Virus record (IMG/VR): IMGVR_UViG_3300040801_001797
Coordinates: 1-20,702 of that record
Length of the DNA: 20,702 nucleotides
Source of the DNA: a virus
Direction: 5' to 3' (one strand)
In this document: positions 15,966 through 20,702 of the stretch, one piece after another
Layout of the letters: each line of letters begins with the position of its first letter
Numbering within the stretch: position 1 is the first letter of the stretch
The notes under the pieces: generated by a model
What the model was told of the DNA's origin: nothing
Seen by the model: the letters and a program-made list of their open reading frames with translations, nothing else
Databases searched by the model: none
Program-made: the position numbers and the translations under genes

Positions 15966-17676
15966 TTGTCTGTACCTCCTTTTTCATTAAAAGTTCAATC
16001 TCGTCTATGCCCATCAGCTTCGCTGTGCTGAGCCCAATGATGGACATCGCTTCTGGCGGTATCCCTTGTCCAACTGAAGGCCCAAAGAACTGAGCCCATT
16101 GGAACGCGTTGTCAATTTTCTGCTGTTTGTCGGCGCCTACGTCGACGTCGATCTCCAGCGAGAAGTAGCCCCCAAGGTCTTTCTTCGACAGGTGCAGCCA
16201 GTCTCCTGCCTTTCGCGCTGGAATTACTATTGTGCCCTCTGGCCCCTCGTAGCGGAACTCATCAGAGCCAAACTGCAGTTCCAGGTCTTGTGGCTCGAGG
16301 AACTCTTGGTTGTACGCGATGATTGACCTGGCCAAAGGCTTTAGGAACATCTCCCCAAATCTCTTAGTCAGCTCCCACATGCGCATCTCAGACCGAGAGG
16401 TTATCGCTACAATGCCGGTCGCCGTCTGGTTGAGTGACTTGGAATCAAGCCCCTGCGAGTATCGAGTGAATCCGGACCTGTTCTCCTTGGCTACTTCTAA
16501 CAGCTCCCATGTCGTAAACGCATGGCCAGCAATGGGGATCACTGGCAGTGGGTTTACCGACCCGATCTTGTTTACTGGGATAGGGATGCGTGAGCCCTTT
16601 GGCGCATGCTGAAGCAGCTGAACCCCAATATCGTCGACGTTATTCTGGTCAAACTCAATCATGCCATTCATCTGCGCGTTGAGGTTGTCAGATGTCAGAC
16701 GCAAGATACCGGTCTTGTATTTCTGAATGTCGGATAGCACCTCGGACCAACTCTGCGCAGGATTACCGAGGACGTCTCTCACGCACTCGCACTGAAAGAA
16801 AGGCGGGCGCTGAATTGGGAGCGGGTTCTTGATGAGCTGCACCAATTTGTCGTCAATGAATACCGCCATCACCGGCACGACTGTGTCTCCACCGTCCAGG
16901 GAGTAGGTAGTCCAGTGCTCGCGCCGCAGGTACAGCGTGTGGTTTTTGTCCATCTTGTCATCGTTGTTCCCTACCCAGTTGGGCTGGTCGTTGACTTCGT
17001 CCTGCAATCTGGCGGTCTTGAAATTGCGACCTGGCTCGGCGATCGCCTTCTCGAAGCACGATTCTATCAAGCCATCAGCACCTTTCATGAGCTCAATTAT
17101 GTCAGCTCTGGTCAAGTCCTCTTCTTGTGTAACTACGTGCGAATCAAGGAAGTTGAGCACAGTCCAGTCGTATCGTATCTGGGCCGCGGGGGTTGGAGTT
17201 ATGATCGGCCTGCTTACAGGTTCTCCCTTCTTTTGATCTTTCTCCTGCCAGGCCAGCTTGGCAAATGCTTCGCGCTGTATGAGCATGCCTTTTATGCTGT
17301 CGTAGAGGGTCTGATACCAATTGGATTTCTTCTTTACCTGGTAGTTCAGCAGCTCACGGTGCGCCTTGGCGCGTATCATAGACTGCATGTCGGCCTCTTC
17401 TGGACGTATTTTTATGAAGTTCCCTGTCTCGACGAAAGGCTGTATCATGGTCGGAACCATCCACTCTATCGCGTCCCAGATGGAGGAATCGACAATTGTC
17501 GACTGGCCAGCTACTTCGTTCCCGTAGGGCTGAAACTTGTACTCTCTGTACATCTTCAGCCTTTCTGACTTAAACGCATCGTACCCAGACTTAAGAGACT
17601 GGAACTCTGTGTTGAGCTCGGCCTCCACTTTCGCCACGCTCAGGTTCTCGTAATTGGGGATCTTCGGTTCAGCCAT
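15799..17676 (-). CDS. Portal protein (P22-like family)
   Basis: A 625-residue protein with portal features: after a helical N-terminus, GQSTIVDSSIWDAIEWMVPT (58-77) followed by MIQPFVETGNFIKIRPEEAD (77-96) resembles the signature segment of P22-type portals, and MIRAKAHRELLNYQVKKK (100-117) follows. A central RYDWTVLNFLDSHVVTQEE segment and TRYSQGLDSKSLNQTATGI are also typical. The last 50 residues are low-complexity Gly/Pro/Glu, and their DNA also encodes the overlapping coiled-coil gene. The dodecameric portal occupies one capsid vertex, is the DNA channel and anchors the terminase. GAAGGATAAAACATG gives a good ribosome-binding site. It lies 56 bases after the terminase gene, a gap that holds a candidate promoter. 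Confidence 0.9.
   Translation of the reverse strand: MAEPKIPNYENLSVAKVEAELNTEFQSLKSGYDAFKSERLKMYREYKFQPYGNEVAGQSTIVDSSIWDAIEWMVPTMIQPFVETGNFIKIRPEEADMQSMIRAKAHRELLNYQVKKKSNWYQTLYDSIKGMLIQREAFAKLAWQEKDQKKGEPVSRPIITPTPAAQIRYDWTVLNFLDSHVVTQEEDLTRADIIELMKGADGLIESCFEKAIAEPGRNFKTARLQDEVNDQPNWVGNNDDKMDKNHTLYLRREHWTTYSLDGGDTVVPVMAVFIDDKLVQLIKNPLPIQRPPFFQCECVRDVLGNPAQSWSEVLSDIQKYKTGILRLTSDNLNAQMNGMIEFDQNNVDDIGVQLLQHAPKGSRIPIPVNKIGSVNPLPVIPIAGHAFTTWELLEVAKENRSGFTRYSQGLDSKSLNQTATGIVAITSRSEMRMWELTKRFGEMFLKPLARSIIAYNQEFLEPQDLELQFGSDEFRYEGPEGTIVIPARKAGDWLHLSKKDLGGYFSLEIDVDVGADKQQKIDNAFQWAQFFGPSVGQGIPPEAMSIIGLSTAKLMGIDEIELLMKKEVQTIGGGGVTVPAIGPEEGGIPAQAPGGEAGLGQGVPGLEGEQGIPEGDIADLLGGGA
15966..15981 (-). promoter_or_regulatory. 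Internal ribosome-binding site within the portal gene
   Basis: On the minus strand AAGGAGGT (15981-15974) is followed by eight bases and TTG at 15965. This near-perfect anti-16S complement inside the portal coding region decides the start of the overlapping 114-residue gene and explains how a TTG start could be used efficiently. Confidence 0.75.
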
Positions 17677-17698
17677 GTTTTATCCTTCGGAAATCCCT

Positions 17699-17732
17699 TG
17701 TATCTTAAGTGAGTTACGCACCTGTCAAGCCC
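17699..17732 (-). promoter_or_regulatory. Candidate promoter upstream of the portal gene (GGGCTTGACA motif)
   Basis: On the minus strand GGGCTTGACA (17732-17723) contains a consensus sigma-70 -35 hexamer. TAAGAT follows after 15 bases (17707-17702, 4 of 6 matches to TATAAT); GATACA at 18-base spacing is an alternative. The same ten bases occur before the small fibre-like gene with the same 15-base spacing to GAAAAT. Fifteen is short for sigma-70, so activity is uncertain. It would boost the portal, scaffold and capsid genes. Confidence 0.45.
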
Positions 17733-17756
17733 CTAGAACACAGTTGAACTAGGGGC
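17729..17756 (-). repeat. Inverted repeat spanning the terminase stop codon
   Basis: GCCCCTAG (17729-17736) and CTAGGGGC (17749-17756) form an 8-bp perfect stem with a 12-base loop. The terminase TAG stop lies in the stem. No U-run follows on the minus strand, so it is not a clear terminator. It partly overlaps the candidate -35 element, so it might limit readthrough or affect promoter access. Confidence 0.4.
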
Positions 17757-19184
17757 AGACATGAGCTTATCATAATCTAATTTTGATTTACGAATTTTAA
17801 TGTGGTTCATGGCAGCGTAACCACCACAGTCAAGCATGTCGTCATGCTTGCCGCGGGGGAAGGTTACCATCTCATCTTGGAAGTCAACCCACCACGGTGC
17901 AGATGCGGGTATCATAATCTGGCGACGGTCAAAAAAGGGCTGCAGGTTGTAGATTCTGTTCTTACCCATGGCTACCTGCTTGCCATCTATCTCCTCAACA
18001 TTGATGCAGTGCCCGCCAGGCCACGACCCGTTCTCCAGATCCTGCACAAGGTAGTGCTGGCCTTGGACCGCCTCTATGTACGTGCGGTTTGGGTTCCAGC
18101 GCAGGTACTCTTCGACCACCGTGTTGAGGATCTCTGTCTTCATCATACGCTCTCTCACGATGTTCAGTACCCACATGTTACCCAATGCGTCCAGCCCAGA
18201 GGTCCAGATGACAGTCGGGTCATGGTCCCCGTCAGCGCGGATGCCGGGGTCTACGATGGTGATGATGTCCATGCGCCCCGCTCTCGCAGCCTTGAGCTGC
18301 TCCGGGCCATAGAACCTTACCTGCTGGGGCTCGAAGGTTCTGTCCTCTCTGGCCACAGCGATGTTCATGTACTCGGTATTGAACCGGTAGAGCATTCCCT
18401 GCCGGATATATTCCTTGCGCTTGGCTGCTATCCAGGATTCGTCATATTTCTCTGGCCAAGTTGGCTTGCCTGTGACGTCATCGATAACTCCATACCTAAA
18501 GATCTTCCAGTCTCGACCCGTCTTGGGATCCACGGGCGCATTAGCCTGGATGTCAGCCAGCAGACTGGCCTCGTGCAGCATGGTCCCAACGTAAAAGAAC
18601 CTTGCTTCTTTACCGAGGGGCATCACATCTGAGTAGAACCAGTCCTTTAGCTTCTTGCGCTGGTCTGGATTCCTAACGTTTTCCGTGTTCTCGATGTCGT
18701 CAATGATGATTAGGTCAGGGCGGTACTGCTCGTAGCGTTCACCGCGCAGGTTCTGGCCGGCTCCAAAGCACTTGATCATAAACTTGTTGTCGCCCAGAGA
18801 GTAGCTAAATTGCTCCTTCGTTGGGTGGACCTTAGTCATCATCCGCTTAAGAAGCGGGTGTCCGAGAACGGCGCTCTGGACGTTGCTCAGCGCGGAGGAG
18901 GCCTTGGTCAGACTGGTGGCGATGTACATGATGTAGTGGTACTTCTGGTGAAGTATATTCCACGAGCTCATTCCTTCCCACACAAAAGTCGTCTTACCGA
19001 ACTCTCTAGGGAAAGCCAGCGCGGTTGATTCCTCTGAGTTTACGAGGGCGTCACTCAGCCGGTAGTGGAGGGGGCAGGGCTTTACGTAGAAAAGGTCAGG
19101 GTAGAGCGCCAGACCAGTGCTTACAAGGTTACGCCTCGTAACGTGGAGGAGCTCCTTTATCTGGTCTTCTTCTAAATCTGACAT
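17733..19184 (-). CDS. terL: Terminase large subunit (packaging ATPase and nuclease)
   Basis: A 483-residue TerL. The ATPase Walker A variant is PREFGKTT (59-66, K64), Walker B is LIIIDDIE (158-165) and the coupling motif is GTMLH (200-204). The RNase H-like nuclease follows, with candidate metal ligands D312 (VDPG, 311-314), E371 (YIEA) and D448/D449 (KHDDMLD, 446-452). All motifs are intact and length is normal for the family. The enzyme cuts concatemeric DNA and drives it through the portal encoded next. A small subunit is not recognisable nearby; upstream are fibre-like and membrane proteins. The ribosome-binding sequence before ATG is weak, so translation may be coupled to the gene ending 12 bases upstream. 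The stop lies inside an 8-bp inverted repeat. Confidence 0.95.
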   Translation of the reverse strand: MSDLEEDQIKELLHVTRRNLVSTGLALYPDLFYVKPCPLHYRLSDALVNSEESTALAFPREFGKTTFVWEGMSSWNILHQKYHYIMYIATSLTKASSALSNVQSAVLGHPLLKRMMTKVHPTKEQFSYSLGDNKFMIKCFGAGQNLRGERYEQYRPDLIIIDDIENTENVRNPDQRKKLKDWFYSDVMPLGKEARFFYVGTMLHEASLLADIQANAPVDPKTGRDWKIFRYGVIDDVTGKPTWPEKYDESWIAAKRKEYIRQGMLYRFNTEYMNIAVAREDRTFEPQQVRFYGPEQLKAARAGRMDIITIVDPGIRADGDHDPTVIWTSGLDALGNMWVLNIVRERMMKTEILNTVVEEYLRWNPNRTYIEAVQGQHYLVQDLENGSWPGGHCINVEEIDGKQVAMGKNRIYNLQPFFDRRQIMIPASAPWWVDFQDEMVTFPRGKHDDMLDCGGYAAMNHIKIRKSKLDYDKLMSAPSSTVF

Positions 19185-19195
19185 ACGTTTCTGGC

Positions 19196-19612
19196 CTAAC
19201 GTCTGCGTGAGTGCAAGCTGAACATTGTAACGAAGGCTATCGTTACCTCAAACCATGCCTGGAATAAAATACCTGGTGTTCGGCCAGGAACCACAAGGCT
19301 CTCTGGCTGGTTGAATAATCTACCTATAAGTCCGTGCTTTAACGGAATAAGGATGTCGGTCTCCGTGGGGTGATACATCGCGTAGACCCCTATAAAACAC
19401 CAAGTCCCGAAGACCATGAACGCGCATATCGAGCGCGTCAAATTAGCTATGATGTTTTTGTTGGTGAGCTTCATGAGCTCTATGTGGGCTTTTATCTGCG
19501 CTTCTTCCCGTAGGTGAAGCCGCTCAGAGTTCTTCTCTGAATTATAAAACCACGAGTTTACTACGTTGAATATGAGCTTTGATCCAGCTCCTACTAATAT
19601 CGATTCAATCAT
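19196..19612 (-). CDS. Two-membrane-segment protein, possible holin
   Basis: A 138-residue protein. Residues 3-22 form an amphipathic helix (ESILVGAGSKLIFNVVNSWF), and 25-58 are a charged helix. Two likely transmembrane segments follow at about 60-80 (SICAFMVFGTWCFIGVYAMY) and 114-133 (GILFQAWFEVTIAFVTMFSL), and the C-terminus is basic (SRRR). The shape fits small phage inner-membrane proteins such as three-helix holins, which make the hole that releases lysis enzymes, but no signature is decisive and no endolysin is visible. The likely start is ATG at 19612-19610, where AGAAGG touches the ATG without a spacer. It follows a hairpin and precedes the terminase gene by 11 bases. Confidence 0.65.
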   Translation of the reverse strand: MIESILVGAGSKLIFNVVNSWFYNSEKNSERLHLREEAQIKAHIELMKLTNKNIIANLTRSICAFMVFGTWCFIGVYAMYHPTETDILIPLKHGLIGRLFNQPESLVVPGRTPGILFQAWFEVTIAFVTMFSLHSRRR

Positions 19613-19628
19613 CCTTCTGGCCCTAATG

Positions 19629-19652
19629 AAAGGGAGGCGCGAACCTCCCTTT
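19629..19652 (-). terminator. Nine-base-pair hairpin between the small fibre-like gene and the membrane-protein gene
   Basis: AAAGGGAGG and CCTCCCTTT form a perfect 9-bp stem around a six-base loop. CCTAAT (19622-19627) and ATTAGG (19661-19666) could form an outer arm. Only three U residues end the stem, so termination would be partial at best. It may instead set the level of downstream membrane protein and terminase. Confidence 0.5.
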
Positions 19653-19661
19653 CTAGGAGGA

Positions 19662-20141
19662 TTAGGCTATTCTTTGGCCGAGTACAAACCAGTTGGTTCC
19701 GTCGCTGTACAGCTCAGCGTAACCGTAGTCGACAGCGATTACCAGGGTGGCAGCACCATCAATAGTCTCCGAGCCTTCAGTGTCAATAGTGATGTTGTTG
19801 GCAGTTGCTCCACCACCAGCGTCTTTTACGATAACCCGTCTTCCGTTCGATACCTGTGCCGTTGGCAGCGTGAGACTTGTCACGGCCCAAGTGCCGGTGT
19901 AGGTAACATGGACAAGCAGATCAGTGACCAGAAGGTCATACGTCGCAGCAGCGACAGTTGTTACAGGAGTGAGCAAGCTGCCGTTCATCGTAAAGGCGCC
20001 AGTTATTGTTGCGGCTACGAGGGTCAGCAACGTGCTTGTCGCTGAGGATATTGCGGTCATGATAGCTTCCAGCTTATCTCTTGACGCGCTTCCCTTCAGG
20101 GTACTCGTGTCCCTGTTCTTGCTTGTTACATACGTACTCAT
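19662..20141 (-). CDS. Small fibre-like beta protein, 159 aa
   Basis: Residues 1-35 are polar and helical, 36-60 are a Thr/Ala/Leu repeat-like stretch, and the remainder is beta-rich: TYTGTWAVTSLTLP (80-93), GRRVIVKDAGGGAT (100-113), ITIDTEGSETIDGAATLVI (117-135) and ELYSDGTNWFVLGQ (143-156). The S/G-ETIDGA and LYSDGTNWFVL pair is common at C-termini of phage fibre, head-fibre and tail-spike-associated proteins. The start has a strong ribosome-binding site (GGAGG six bases from ATG). It lies between membrane-protein genes rather than tail genes, so it may be a head fibre or decoration protein, or a displaced fibre tip. A promoter-like element sits upstream at 20177-20207. Confidence 0.75.
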   Translation of the reverse strand: MSTYVTSKNRDTSTLKGSASRDKLEAIMTAISSATSTLLTLVAATITGAFTMNGSLLTPVTTVAAATYDLLVTDLLVHVTYTGTWAVTSLTLPTAQVSNGRRVIVKDAGGGATANNITIDTEGSETIDGAATLVIAVDYGYAELYSDGTNWFVLGQRIA

Positions 20142-20176
20142 GCTTTCCTCCAGATAAAGGGGGTTACTAAAAACTC

Positions 20177-20207
20177 ATTTTCTATGGCGTGTCTCATTGT
20201 CAAGCCC
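20177..20207 (-). promoter_or_regulatory. Candidate promoter upstream of the small fibre-like gene (GGGCTTGACA motif)
   Basis: GGGCTTGACA runs from 20207 to 20198 on the minus strand, and GAAAAT (20182-20177, 4 of 6 matches to TATAAT) follows after 15 bases. It sits in the 65-base gap before the gene starting at 20141, and its first base overlaps the stop codon of the upstream gene. The match with the element before the portal is the main support. Confidence 0.45.
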
Positions 20208-20587
20208 TATTGATGTTTCACGATGTACAAGACCGCCTTGTACCCTAACACCACGGAACCGGTTAGCACCGAGCCCATGAACCCCAGGATCACAGTCCAG
20301 ACGCTTACCTTCTGCACCCTCGACATGTTACTTACGTCTATCGACTTCAGCGTCTGCCTCTCGGCTTCGCAAGTTACATGCTTGTCGTGGATGGTTCTCA
20401 CTTCGGAGCTCACCTCTTTTAGGAGCTCCGTGGTGGTACGATTGTTCTGCGACAGCACTCTGAGCTCTGAAACTGCGGGGACCACTATCGTGTTGTGCAT
20501 CTCAAATAGTAGCGTTTTGTCTTTTTCGAGCTGCTTGAGCCGAGCCTCATGGGCTCCCTGCTCTTTGAGTATCTCTGCTTCAGTCAT
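20207..20587 (-). CDS. Coiled-coil protein with C-terminal membrane segment
   Basis: A 126-residue protein. Residues 3-85 are charged and helical with coiled-coil character (LKEQGAHEARLKQLEKDK, 7-24, and ELLKEVSSEVRTIHDKH, 54-70). Residues 96-122 (VWTVILGFMGSVLTGSVVLG and following) form one likely transmembrane segment, with a short basic end (KHQ). This layout of a soluble coiled coil and C-terminal anchor resembles phage hemolysin-XhlA-like and spanin- or holin-accessory proteins, but orientation and partner are not shown. Its start is one base after the stop of the preceding gene, so the two are co-translated. Together with the protein at 19196-19612 it may form a lysis or membrane-interaction set. 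Confidence 0.7.
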   Translation of the reverse strand: MTEAEILKEQGAHEARLKQLEKDKTLLFEMHNTIVVPAVSELRVLSQNNRTTTELLKEVSSEVRTIHDKHVTCEAERQTLKSIDVSNMSRVQKVSVWTVILGFMGSVLTGSVVLGYKAVLYIVKHQ

Positions 20588-20588
20588 T

Positions 20589-20702
20589 CTATATATCCGA
20601 CGCTATGATCTGCGCTTTTTCAACGGTTACCGTGTCACTAGACGATGCAGCCAAGGTTCCATACAACTCGATGTAGTCATTTGTCGACAGCGACACGCCC
20701 CC
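20589..20702 (-). CDS. 3' end of a beta-rich structural protein (partial)
   Basis: The window opens inside this gene on the minus strand. The frame reads 37 codons and then TAG at 20591-20589. The peptide contains GVSLSTNDYIELYGTLAASS followed by DTVTVEKAQIIASDI, a Ser/Thr-rich beta-strand pattern like the ends of phage fibre, decoration or head-associated proteins. The N-terminal part is outside the window, so the assignment is only to the structural class. The next gene starts one base after the stop. Confidence 0.6.
   Translation of the reverse strand, partial: GGVSLSTNDYIELYGTLAASSSDTVTVEKAQIIASDI

Overview
The window is the packaging, head-assembly and virion-structure block of a tailed, most likely short-tailed (podovirus-type), double-stranded DNA bacteriophage or closely related prophage. 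Every supportable gene lies on the minus strand, so the block is transcribed from right (20702) to left (1). No bacterial housekeeping gene, tRNA, rRNA, integrase, CRISPR array or insertion sequence is visible. The host cannot be named from the sequence. Base composition looks balanced (near 50% GC by eye).

Right end (20702-19196): the last 37 residues of a beta-rich structural protein, a coiled-coil protein with a C-terminal membrane segment, a small fibre-like protein and a two-membrane-segment protein. These resemble an accessory or lysis cassette, although no endolysin is visible. Next, 19184-13468 is the head module: large terminase (ATPase plus RNase H-like nuclease), portal, an overlapping 114-residue coiled-coil gene begun inside the portal gene, an acidic scaffold protein, and a major capsid protein of the N4-gp56 type. 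Then, 13380-11448 holds an unrecognised protein with a basic tail, a head-tail adaptor and an unrecognised helical protein. Next, 11455-5889 is the tail module: two paralogous fibre genes in tandem, a small conserved phage protein and a large tail hub or nozzle protein. Finally, 5892-1 is a probable ejection-protein module: a degenerate GNAT-like protein, three alanine/glutamine-rich internal virion candidates and the first 985 residues of a giant protein that leaves the window still open. The giant protein carries an HExxH metallopeptidase motif, as in phage polyvalent proteins.

The genes are very tightly packed. Most neighbours overlap by 1-8 bases (TAATG, ATGA and ATGGCTGA-type junctions), one pair overlaps by 167 bases, and the longest gap is 86 bases, so there is no unexplained stretch over 300 bases. 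The few real gaps hold the candidate regulatory elements: two copies of GGGCTTGACA with promoter-like spacing (before the portal and before the small fibre-like gene), a UUCG-capped hairpin after the capsid gene, and a 9-bp hairpin before the two-membrane-segment gene. The working order is conventional: terminase and portal package DNA into a scaffold-built capsid, the adaptor and nozzle close it, the fibres bind the host, and the left-end proteins are probably packed inside and ejected with the DNA. The least conventional elements are the metallopeptidase-bearing giant protein, the gene nested in the portal tail, the duplicated fibre gene, and the sharp codon-usage contrast between capsid and giant protein.
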